Source: M55B154 sp964345775 (GTDB lineage Bacteria; Spirochaetota; UBA4802; UB4802). Taken from it: a stretch of 6,993 nt of DNA. This document shows, one piece after another, positions 1-6,095 of this stretch. The position numbers were made by a program, and so were the translations under genes. The DNA lies in NCBI GenBank assembly GCA_964345775.1, contig CAYFSO010000131.1:1-6993 (forward strand). The letters are read 5' to 3'. The stretch's first letter is position 1. Every line of letters starts with the position of its first letter. Under the pieces are notes generated by a model, which saw nothing but the letters and a program-made list of their open reading frames with translations, had not been told where the DNA came from and made no database searches.

Positions 1-2463
1 GCAGCCCTGTTCTATGGAGTTGTGGGCAAGGGCATCGTACAGTATAAGATCGTTCTCATCGCAGAAGTTCCCAACGAAGCTGACGTTGGTGGCGTGTCCT
101 GATACCAGCACCACCGCGTCCTCGGTGTCCTTCCAGCGGGCTATCTCTTCTTCAAGTTCACGGTAAAGACTCTTCTCCCCGGTGAGCAGCCTGCTGCCGC
201 TGGCAGATGACCCCAGTGCCTGCAGGGCTTCCATCCCCGCCCTCACCGTCTCCGGGTGACCGGACAGGCCGCAATAGTTATACGACGCGAAATTCAGGAT
301 CTCTTTGCCGTTGACCACGGACGTGTCCTTGACAGTGGAATCGTGCCGTATGAAGTAGGGATTATAGTCGGCCATGCCCATCATGGCCTGGAACACTTTG
401 TACTCGTCGGTCTGTGTAAAGTCAGTGATGGGCTCCTGTTCCCGCAGGGGCCTTTGTGATGCGTTCAGCTGCATGTCTTCTCCTGACAGCTGCCGTTCTA
501 TCTCCCCGGCCAGTTCCCTGACGCTGGTACACCGCAACAGCATTGAATCTTCCACCACTATGCTGAAACGCTTTTCAATCTGGCTTGCCAGGCTTATGGC
601 GTCAAGGCTGTCCCCGCCCAGGGTGTTTATAAAGTGATCGTCGTCGCCGATCTTTTCAGGTTTTATATTCAGTATTTCCGAGAAGGCGTTTCGCACCCCT
701 TCCATTATTTCTGTGTCAACATGGTAATCCCGTTTCTCGTCGTCGGCCAGGATCACTCCCACCGGCGCTTCCAGCGACACCATGGGCCACTGGTCTTTCT
801 CTATGTCAGCCTTCACCTTGTTTCGCTGTACCTTCATGCTGGTGGTTACCGGCAATGGCTCCTCTGACACGTAAAAGTCCTGCACCTGCTGGTAGGAAGG
901 CAGCTTCCGGTTTATGGAATGCAGCTTGCTGGAGATACTGTTCAGTCCTTTCCCCGTTTTATAGTCCTCCTGTGGCCGAAAAAGCATGATGATACGTTCA
1001 CTGCCCTTCCCGTCATTCACACCCAGTATGGTAAGTTCTTCTAAACCGATCACGTTGAGAAAATGCTCTTCCAGTTCATCTGGGTACACGTTCTCACCCG
1101 ACGCGGGAACTATGGTATCCTTGGACCTGCCCCTGCAGAAGAGGTAGCCCTTCTTGTCAACGTACACCATGTCGCCGGTGGCGAAAAAGCCCTCTTCATC
1201 TACAAGGGGACCTTCCATCTTCCCGTCTTTCAGCCGCCCGATGTGCATGGTATCACCGCGCAGGAAAAGCTCTCCGCTGCCGGTGCTTGAAGTGGTGCCG
1301 TCCTCTTTTACCAGCTTCACTTCGATTATGGGCTTTCCGTTGCTGCCGCTCATCCTTCTTTTCCGGTTTTCCCCTGGCTCGGCGCACATAATGCCCACCT
1401 CGGTCATGCCGTACCCGCCGCCGATGGGATACCCGAAGGCGGTCATCAGCCGTATATTCTCCTGGGACAGTGAAGCACCGCCGAATGATGTGGAATGTAT
1501 GGCTCGTCCAAGCAGTTTATCGTGGAGTGCGCCGAAAAGCTTCTGCATGGCAAACTGGCGTCCCTTCTCGGGGGCCACTTTCTGCATGGCAAGACTGGTT
1601 GCCACCATGGCGCGAAATACGGCCCGCTTCAGGGGAGACGCGTCTTGCAGCTGCATGTACACCTTTTTCACTATGTTGTTCCACATGAGGGGAACCGAAG
1701 CGATATGGGTAACCCCGAGATCCCTGCTTGTGGCAAGTATGCTCATGGGATCCCTGTCCGGGAGATACACGAAGGTGCTGCCGCATACCGAGTACAGGCA
1801 GTATATGGCAACGAAACCGTAAATATGGTAAAACGGCAGGAATGCCAGCACCCGCACCTCTCCATCACGCATCAGGTAGGGGCTCACCTCGAAGGTTGCC
1901 CCGCTGCGGTAGATGTTGCTGGCAACCGCGGCACCGTCGTAGACGTAGATACGTGAGCTCGCGGTGGTGCCGGAGGTACAGTAGGCCAGGTACTGGCCCC
2001 AGGTTGGTTCCCATCCGGCATCGGGCTTACGCAGGCTGCTCATAAGTTCTTTACGCGTCAGCACCGGTATATCGTTATCAACGACGGCATCGTCGGTAAT
2101 GATGGCTCCCGCGCCTGACTGGGTCAGCAGGTATTCCAGGTTCTCCTTCGACGCGCGGAAATCCAGCAGTATTGGATTGTATCCCGCCATGAGTATGCCC
2201 CAGAAAACGGCGGGCCACTCGGGACAGTTGTCAAAATGAATGCCGATAAATGTACCACCCGGGATACCCTCCAGGCGCTGTTGCAGGGTATAGGCGGTGT
2301 CCAGGGATCTTTTCTCAAGGTCACGGTAGGTTTCGCTCTTGCGGACCCCGTCCTGCATGTACTGGCAGTACACGGTATCACCATGCCTGCATGTAATATC
2401 AAAAATATGCTGAAAGCTGCGATCGTCTTTCAGTTCGCGCATATACGTAACTGGTCGTTTCAT
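1..2463 (-). CDS. Fused AMP-forming acyl ligase / acyl carrier protein / alpha-oxoamine synthase, 3' end beyond window
   Basis: Seen: 821 codons without a stop from ATG 2463 to the window edge. Residues 1 to about 560 form an ANL adenylating domain: P-loop TSGTTASSR (163-171), FYHIYG (211-216), YGMTE (351-355), TGD (429-431), hinge GRSKD (445-449) then GENVYP, and the C-terminal lysine in TSMKVQR (K544). Residues about 582-660 are an acyl carrier protein with LGGDSLD; Ser619 should carry phosphopantetheine. From about 700 an alpha-oxoamine synthase (PLP fold type I) begins: NYCGLSGHPE (about 729-738), GSR (756-758), SGHATN (788-793) and His814 in the YDALAH stretch, which normally stacks on PLP. 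The PLP lysine and roughly 280 residues lie outside. Family knowledge: AOS enzymes condense an acyl thioester with an amino acid and release CO2. Inference: the ligase charges the ACP in cis and the AOS releases an alpha-aminoketone, as in sphingoid-base or natural-product synthesis. The substrates are unknown. AGGAAAGG lies just upstream of the ATG. Confidence 0.9.
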   Translation of the reverse strand, partial: MKRPVTYMRELKDDRSFQHIFDITCRHGDTVYCQYMQDGVRKSETYRDLEKRSLDTAYTLQQRLEGIPGGTFIGIHFDNCPEWPAVFWGILMAGYNPILLDFRASKENLEYLLTQSGAGAIITDDAVVDNDIPVLTRKELMSSLRKPDAGWEPTWGQYLAYCTSGTTASSRIYVYDGAAVASNIYRSGATFEVSPYLMRDGEVRVLAFLPFYHIYGFVAIYCLYSVCGSTFVYLPDRDPMSILATSRDLGVTHIASVPLMWNNIVKKVYMQLQDASPLKRAVFRAMVATSLAMQKVAPEKGRQFAMQKLFGALHDKLLGRAIHSTSFGGASLSQENIRLMTAFGYPIGGGYGMTEVGIMCAEPGENRKRRMSGSNGKPIIEVKLVKEDGTTSSTGSGELFLRGDTMHIGRLKDGKMEGPLVDEEGFFATGDMVYVDKKGYLFCRGRSKDTIVPASGENVYPDELEEHFLNVIGLEELTILGVNDGKGSERIIMLFRPQEDYKTGKGLNSISSKLHSINRKLPSYQQVQDFYVSEEPLPVTTSMKVQRNKVKADIEKDQWPMVSLEAPVGVILADDEKRDYHVDTEIMEGVRNAFSEILNIKPEKIGDDDHFINTLGGDSLDAISLASQIEKRFSIVVEDSMLLRCTSVRELAGEIERQLSGEDMQLNASQRPLREQEPITDFTQTDEYKVFQAMMGMADYNPYFIRHDSTVKDTSVVNGKEILNFASYNYCGLSGHPETVRAGMEALQALGSSASGSRLLTGEKSLYRELEEEIARWKDTEDAVVLVSGHATNVSFVGNFCDENDLILYDALAHNSIEQGC

Positions 2464-2506
2464 GTTTCACCTTTCCTCTATAAAACTGCGTGTTTTTCCC
2501 GTGATT

Positions 2507-2552
2507 GAAAAAGCAAACCCCTGCTACTGCATCGGGCAATGCAGCCAGGGGT
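2507..2552 (-). terminator. Rho-independent terminator, also inside the predicted leader of the acyl-ligase fusion gene
   Basis: On the minus strand ACCCCTG (2552-2546) pairs with CAGGGGT (2523-2517), and CTGCAT (2544-2539) pairs with ATGCAG (2532-2527). A small asymmetric internal loop separates the two helices and the apical loop is 6 nt. The 3' arm runs directly into TTTGCTTTTTC (2517-2507). It follows folD and would end the upstream operon. It also lies downstream of the promoter at 2609-2638 and about 45 nt before the ATG at 2463, so it could act as an attenuator. No anti-terminator was established by reading. Confidence 0.75.
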
Positions 2553-2608
2553 GTACCATCAACTAAGCTTTAATTTCGAAAATTATTTACTCTTGTCAAT
2601 AATATGGA

Positions 2609-2638
2609 ATAATATCAGAAATCCGTACATATTGTCAA
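2609..2638 (-). promoter_or_regulatory. Sigma70-type promoter for the acyl-ligase fusion gene
   Basis: On the minus strand there is a perfect -35 TTGACA (2638-2633), an 18-nt spacer and -10 TATTAT (2614-2609). The predicted start of transcription is near 2602, leaving a leader of about 140 nt before ATG 2463. A second TTGACA (2599-2594) and a second TATTAT (2604-2599) lie just downstream. The whole intergenic stretch is AT-rich. The gene therefore seems able to be expressed separately from folD. Confidence 0.6.
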
Positions 2639-2670
2639 GCCACTTTGGGCATGCAACACTTTTTTTTATA

Positions 2671-3579
2671 TTATTCTCCCGGCCGGTATTCCGTAATGAG
2701 GGGGACGGGAAGGCCATTCTGTATGCAATATGCCTTGAGAATGTTCCTGGTAAGGAAGGCAACGGTTACCGGGCCCACCCCGCCCGGCACCGGCGAGATG
2801 GTTCCAACCATGTCATAGATGTGGGGATGGGCATCCCCCACGATCTTCCCGTCCACCTTTGCTATACCTGCATCTATTACCGTAATGTCCTCTTTCCCGG
2901 TTGCCTTTACAAGGGCAGGATCCACAAGGAAGGGTACGCCGGTTCCGGATATGATGATATCAGCACCTGCTACTTCACTTGCCAGGTCCGGTGTATGCTT
3001 ATCGCACATGGTGACAGTGGCACCATCGTTTTGCAGCATTATCGCAAGGGGACGGCCCACTATGAGCGACTGTCCTATCACCACGATCTTTTTACCCCTG
3101 AGGCCGCTTATTTCCCCGTCTTTCCTGTAAACGGTATCAAGCATGTGTACTATCCCCCATGGCGTGCATGGATGCAGGTAGGGAAGACTGCTTCGCACCG
3201 TCAGGCGGCCTGCATTGAGTGGATGGAAACCGTCTACGTCCTTCACGGGGTCTATGGCCTCGATCACCGGCTCAAGGCGTATATGTTCGGGAAGGGGCAG
3301 CTGCACCAGTATGCCGTTAAACCGGGGAGAATTGTTGAACCCTTCAACCAGGCCCAGCAGGTCGTTCTCGGTAATGTTCTCATCAAGGGTTGCGTTTACC
3401 GTTTCAATGCCCATCTCCCTGCAGGCGTTCAGCTTGTTTCTCACGTACACTGTTGAAGCAGGATTATCTCCTGCCTGGATCACCACAAAACGTGGCCTGG
3501 TATCAAGCCTGGCAATATGTTCTGCCACCTGTTTTTTTACGCTGGCTGCAATAGCTTTGCCGTCGATTATAATGGCCAT
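2671..3579 (-). CDS. folD: Bifunctional methylenetetrahydrofolate dehydrogenase / methenyltetrahydrofolate cyclohydrolase
   Basis: Cytosolic enzyme that interconverts 5,10-methylene-, 5,10-methenyl- and 10-formyl-tetrahydrofolate with NAD(P), feeding purine and formyl-Met synthesis or, in acetogens, the methyl branch. The 302-residue product is full length for FolD. Seen: catalytic pair YVRNK (Tyr45, Lys49), QLPLP (93-97), DVDGFHP (114-120), PCTPWG (137-142), Rossmann loop GQSLIVGRP (169-177) and the C-terminal PVPGGVGPVT signature (263-272). The residue after the first Gly of the GxS loop is Gln; some homologues have Arg there to hold the NADP 2'-phosphate, so cofactor choice should not be assumed. 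ATG 3579 is preceded by AGGA at a 9-nt spacing. It is the last gene of the three-gene group, 30 nt after the J-domain gene. Stop is TAA. Confidence 0.97.
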   Translation of the reverse strand: MAIIIDGKAIAASVKKQVAEHIARLDTRPRFVVIQAGDNPASTVYVRNKLNACREMGIETVNATLDENITENDLLGLVEGFNNSPRFNGILVQLPLPEHIRLEPVIEAIDPVKDVDGFHPLNAGRLTVRSSLPYLHPCTPWGIVHMLDTVYRKDGEISGLRGKKIVVIGQSLIVGRPLAIMLQNDGATVTMCDKHTPDLASEVAGADIIISGTGVPFLVDPALVKATGKEDITVIDAGIAKVDGKIVGDAHPHIYDMVGTISPVPGGVGPVTVAFLTRNILKAYCIQNGLPVPLITEYRPGE

Positions 3580-3609
3580 AACCTGCTGTCCTTTTGATGA
3601 ATTCCTGTA

Positions 3610-3915
3610 TCAGCCCCAGTAGGGGTCGTTCCCGAACCTTCTTTTCCAGAACGTCTCCGGGTCTTCAAATTCTGTATGCTCCCGTAACTTTTCTTCAGTT
3701 AAGGGGAACCGGTAATGATGGCAGTATTCCTTAATGAGGTTGTATGCATCAATTATTTTTTTTGTCATCTGGCCACAAATTTCCGGGTCTTCCCTGCACC
3801 TGTCGGGATGCCACTGGTACAGCAAACGGCTATAAGATTCTTTTATCTCTTTTAGCGATGCCTTTTCCCCCAGTTCCAGGATACGGGCCGCTTCCAGTAT
3901 CTTTTCTGTGTTCAT
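3610..3915 (-). CDS. Small J-domain (DnaJ-like) co-chaperone
   Basis: The 101-residue protein is little more than a J domain. Helix I is around residues 4-15 (ILEAARILEL), helix II at about 20-35 carries the basic KEIKESYSRLLYQW run, the HPD tripeptide is at 36-38, and helix III is around 50-66. The HPD loop stimulates the ATPase of Hsp70/DnaK in this family. No Gly/Phe region, zinc centre or substrate-binding domain follows, so it is a type III J protein and not DnaJ itself. The tail WKRRFGNDPYWG resembles small J proteins of deltaproteobacteria and similar groups. The gene begins 9 nt after the stop of the NifX-like gene and ends 30 nt before folD. GAGG overlapping the upstream stop codon lies 12 nt before the ATG, which suggests coupled translation. 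The client is unknown; the neighbouring cofactor-binding protein is a guess. Confidence 0.9.
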   Translation of the reverse strand: MNTEKILEAARILELGEKASLKEIKESYSRLLYQWHPDRCREDPEICGQMTKKIIDAYNLIKEYCHHYRFPLTEEKLREHTEFEDPETFWKRRFGNDPYWG

Positions 3916-3924
3916 GCCTGGCTT

Positions 3925-4338
3925 TTACCTCACTGCCCCCTGTTCAAATCGCAGGTGTTTTCTGTCAGCTCCCTTTGAATATTCACCGTATACCCTGTCA
4001 TGGTTTTCCCGTATCATTTCCAGGCCCTCCCGTATGCTTTCAACATCCATAATGACTGGAAGGAAACGGATCTTGATCCTTGCCATATTGGGTCCGAACT
4101 TTTTACTGGCCAGCACCTGCACATTTTTTTCTTTCAGCAGGATCATTACATGCTTTGCCTTCATGGGATCACCGTGTTCCTTTATTGTCTCCTGGTAATC
4201 AAGGGTAACGTTTTCAATGGTTTCAATATGCTCAATACCGTCTACACCCACGTTATAGATCATGTAGTGCCGGGCCTCGCCAAAATGTCCACTGGAAAAA
4301 GTGTTTTTATCATCGGTAGCGCATGCAACCGTTATCAT
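3925..4338 (-). CDS. NifX/NifB-type dinitrogenase iron-molybdenum cofactor-binding domain protein
   Basis: A single NifX-like domain (ribonuclease H-like fold) fills most of the protein. It starts ITVACATDD, then GHFGEARHY, an HGDPMKAKH segment, and KKFGPNMARI followed by FLPV, the usual landmarks of stand-alone members of this family. Relatives bind or carry Fe-S or Fe-Mo clusters; many sit outside nif clusters and their role is unknown. Only one Cys is present (in VACATDD), so ligands would have to include His or Asp/Glu. I chose ATG 4338 (137 aa): GGAGG (4351-4347) lies 8 nt upstream. The in-frame ATG at 4353 would give 142 aa but overlaps that ribosome site and has no good one of its own. 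First gene of the J-protein/folD group, behind a Fur-box-like site. No nitrogenase genes are in the window. Confidence 0.88.
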   Translation of the reverse strand: MITVACATDDKNTFSSGHFGEARHYMIYNVGVDGIEHIETIENVTLDYQETIKEHGDPMKAKHVMILLKEKNVQVLASKKFGPNMARIKIRFLPVIMDVESIREGLEMIRENHDRVYGEYSKGADRKHLRFEQGAVR

Positions 4339-4346
4339 TTTTTGAT

Positions 4347-4351
4347 CCTCC
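4347..4351 (-). promoter_or_regulatory. Ribosome binding site that decides the start of the NifX-like gene
   Basis: GGAGG on the minus strand, 8 nt before ATG 4338. It lies within the first codons of the longer reading from ATG 4353, which argues for the shorter start. Confidence 0.75.
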
Positions 4352-4373
4352 ATGTATATTCATCTCATAGTAA

Positions 4374-4387
4374 TTAGATATATCTAA
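4374..4387. promoter_or_regulatory. Perfect 14-bp palindrome over the predicted transcription start (possible operator)
   Basis: TTAGATATATCTAA is a perfect inverted repeat without a spacer. It lies directly downstream of the -10 box at 4389-4394 and covers the expected +1 (near 4382) of the NifX-like operon. A protein bound there would block initiation. No regulator gene is adjacent, and AT-rich palindromes also arise by chance. Confidence 0.4.
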
Positions 4388-4388
4388 C

Positions 4389-4417
4389 ATTATACAATAT
4401 ACGTATTCACACGCTAA
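4389..4417 (-). promoter_or_regulatory. Promoter of the NifX-like / J-protein / folD group
   Basis: Minus-strand -10 is a perfect TATAAT (4394-4389). At a 17-nt spacing the -35 is only TTAGCG (4417-4412), a weak match, as expected for a promoter under regulation. The leader to ATG 4338 would be about 44 nt. The weak -35 is partly covered by the Fur-like palindrome. Confidence 0.55.
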
Positions 4418-4437
4418 ATGACAATAATTTTCATTTA
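4415..4437. promoter_or_regulatory. Fur-box-like inverted repeat
   Basis: The core TGACAATAATTTTCA (4419-4433) matches 12 of 14 defined positions of the 7-1-7 Fur consensus TGATAATNATTATCA. The flanks extend the symmetry (TAAATGA at the left, TCATTTA at the right), giving a 23-bp palindrome with one mismatched pair. It overlaps the -35 region of the NifX-like promoter, a position suited to repression. Fur-family proteins (Fur, Zur, PerR) share similar sites, so the metal is not certain. Confidence 0.55.
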
Positions 4438-4468
4438 CTGTGTCCGGGAAATTTCCATATTTATTATT

Positions 4469-4568
4469 NNNNNNNNNNNNNNNNNNNNNNNNNNNNNNNN
4501 NNNNNNNNNNNNNNNNNNNNNNNNNNNNNNNNNNNNNNNNNNNNNNNNNNNNNNNNNNNNNNNNNNNN
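4469..4568. other. Assembly gap of exactly 100 Ns
   Basis: One hundred consecutive N, the conventional filler for a gap of unknown length. No gene can be called in it. The bases touching it on both sides read TTATTATT, so the two contig ends may overlap. The order of pcnB and the NifX-like gene depends on this join. Confidence 0.97.
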
Positions 4569-4625
4569 TTATTATTTTAACCCCAGGTGCGCAAGGTTAT
4601 GCGAAGAGTGCGAAGTGAAATGTGC

Positions 4626-5924
4626 TTACTTATCCCCTTTCTGATCTTTACGGGGTGGCCCCTGTTTTGAGGATCTTTTTCGCGGCTGCCTGTCACGGCC
4701 CTTATCCCTGTGACCACGGTCGCTTTTCTTGAGTTCTTTCACCCTTTGTTTCCAGTACTGTACTTCGTCGGCGTACAGACCGGTGGCATCTGAACGTATC
4801 TCGAAAAACCGCATTGCATCGGGGAAATACTGGTTACGCACGAACCGGTTTTCCTGCTTACGGCGCTTCGGGTTACCGGGATCGGTGGTGAACATGTACT
4901 GCCTGGCAGCGTTGTTGCACATGCGGTCAAATTCCGCCCGCGGCATACGCATGCGTATGGCAAGATCCCTGAACCGGGAACGCAGCATCATGAATATTTC
5001 CTGGAAATTCGAGAGTTTTTCTTCGTTAATGGCATCCTCAAGCAGGTCATAAAACAGGGAGGTAAAGAATATATTGGAAGCCACTTCTTTACCGGTATAC
5101 TTCAATCGATCTATTGCATCAAGCCGGGCAAACACAGTCCCGGGGTCACTTATTGTTCCCAGTTCGGGATACCAGTGCTGCAGCAACCCGTATTGATGAA
5201 GGTTCCTGAAGGTATCAGCGGCAGCACCGCTCCTGAATATCTTGTAGATCTCTTCCAGCAGCCTGCTGTCATTTGCCTCGATAATGGTATGGGCCATCTT
5301 TTTTGCCGCCTTCAGGTCTTTCCGGGAAGGCTTCATGTCAAGCTGGGCACAGAAACGGGCAAGACGAATGATCCGTACAGGATCTTCAGCAAATCGCTTT
5401 TCAGGATCGCCAATGGACCGCATCACCCTTTTCTCAAGGTCCTTCAACCCGCCGGTATAGTCGATAATGCTGCCGTCCGTGCTGTTATAATAAAGGGAAT
5501 TGACGGTAAAATCACGCCGCAGCACGTCGTCTTCCATTGAACCGAAGACATTATTGGCTGCATAACTGTCCTCGTCGAAGTCGCCGGGGTCCACAAGCCC
5601 CCTGAACGTAGCTACTTCCACGAAGCGGTTGCGGTCAATATACACGTGTGCCAGGCGGAAGCGTTTTCCAATAAGGTAACATCGCCTGAAGATACGTTTG
5701 ATCTGGCTGGGGCGGGCATCGGTGACAATATCATAATCCTTTGCCGTTTTATCCAGCAGTATATCACGGATACACCCGCCCACCAGGTAGGCCTCGTACC
5801 CTTTTCGACGGAGATGGCTGAGTACCCCCAGTACTCCCCGTTCAATATCAAAGGTTGTCATGGAATGATCTTCTTCTGGTACAACCATGGGGTATTTCTT
5901 TTTTCCAAACAATGAGACGCGCAC
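4626..5924 (-). CDS. pcnB: Poly(A) polymerase I-type polynucleotide adenylyltransferase
   Basis: Class II nucleotidyltransferase that adds A residues to RNA 3' ends, marking them for decay by the degradosome or PNPase. At 432 residues it is close to E. coli PAP I. Seen: LVGGCIRD (47-54), the metal-binding pair in KDYDIVTDA (Asp63, Asp65), FRLAHV (89-94) and VEVATFRG (102-109), which favour PAP I over a CCA-adding enzyme, then RRDFTVNSL (136-144) and the GDPEKRFAEDPVRIIRLARF helix region (172-191). Residues from about 399 form a Lys/Arg/Asp-rich low-complexity tail, likely an RNA-contacting extension. The start is GTG 5924: AAGGA (5935-5931) lies 6 nt upstream; the next Met (residue 13) would still keep the catalytic domain. 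Divergent from alr. The stop (TAA at 4628-4626) is 57 nt from the assembly gap. Confidence 0.93.
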   Translation of the reverse strand: MRVSLFGKKKYPMVVPEEDHSMTTFDIERGVLGVLSHLRRKGYEAYLVGGCIRDILLDKTAKDYDIVTDARPSQIKRIFRRCYLIGKRFRLAHVYIDRNRFVEVATFRGLVDPGDFDEDSYAANNVFGSMEDDVLRRDFTVNSLYYNSTDGSIIDYTGGLKDLEKRVMRSIGDPEKRFAEDPVRIIRLARFCAQLDMKPSRKDLKAAKKMAHTIIEANDSRLLEEIYKIFRSGAAADTFRNLHQYGLLQHWYPELGTISDPGTVFARLDAIDRLKYTGKEVASNIFFTSLFYDLLEDAINEEKLSNFQEIFMMLRSRFRDLAIRMRMPRAEFDRMCNNAARQYMFTTDPGNPKRRKQENRFVRNQYFPDAMRFFEIRSDATGLYADEVQYWKQRVKELKKSDRGHRDKGRDRQPRKRSSKQGPPRKDQKGDK

Positions 5925-5930
5925 GTATAG

Positions 5931-5935
5931 TCCTT
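5931..5935 (-). promoter_or_regulatory. Ribosome binding site supporting the GTG start of pcnB
   Basis: AAGGA on the minus strand, within AGAGAAGGA, 6 nt before GTG 5924. It is the reason for preferring the GTG over internal ATG codons. Confidence 0.65.
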
Positions 5936-5960
5936 CTCTATAGCAAAAATCAAATGCATC

Positions 5961-5991
5961 GTTATTCTCACATGGATATTTTTTTTGTCAA
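5961..5991 (-). promoter_or_regulatory. Possible promoter of pcnB
   Basis: Perfect minus-strand -35 TTGACA (5991-5986), followed by an A-run and, at a 19-nt spacing, a moderate -10 AATAAC (5966-5961). The spacing is long and the -10 imperfect, so this is a candidate only. Transcription would start roughly 25-30 nt before the GTG. Confidence 0.35.
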
Positions 5992-6008
5992 CAGCATTAC
6001 GATGCACC

Positions 6009-6018
6009 TGGTATAAAT
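6009..6018 (+). promoter_or_regulatory. Possible extended -10 promoter of alr
   Basis: TGGTATAAAT has the TGn extension joined to TATAAA, which can replace a good -35. No convincing -35 is seen at 17-18 nt upstream. The leader to ATG 6144 would be about 120 nt and is AT-rich apart from a GC-rich patch at 6089-6124. Confidence 0.35.
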
Positions 6019-6095
6019 ATTTTCTTCAATAACAAGTATACCACCCATCAAAATATTTCATTGATTTTTTAGTGATATTATTACATAACGGAAAA

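Noticed and set aside
1154..1822. Plus-strand open frame of 222 codons
   Set aside because: Antisense to the adenylating domain, whose motifs are intact in the minus-strand frame; the plus translation is Ser/Pro/Met-rich without any family signature.
2539..3456. Plus-strand open frame of 305 codons opposite folD
   Set aside because: It is the antisense of a clear folD gene with all catalytic motifs; its translation has no recognisable domain and no ribosome site.
3925..4338. Part of a nitrogenase gene cluster
   Set aside because: No nifHDK, nifEN or nifB radical-SAM domain is present in the window, and stand-alone NifX-type proteins are common in non-fixing anaerobes.
4339..4353. Longer N-terminus for the NifX-like protein from ATG 4353
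   Set aside because: Its first codons contain the GGAGG that fits the ATG at 4338, and no good ribosome site precedes ATG 4353.
4447..4456. Palindrome GGAAATTTCC next to the assembly gap
   Set aside because: Only 10 bp, not placed on any promoter element I can define, and beside missing sequence.
6061..6081. TTGATT and TATTAT as an alr promoter
   Set aside because: Only 9 nt separate them, too short for a sigma70 promoter; the extended -10 at 6009-6018 is the better candidate.
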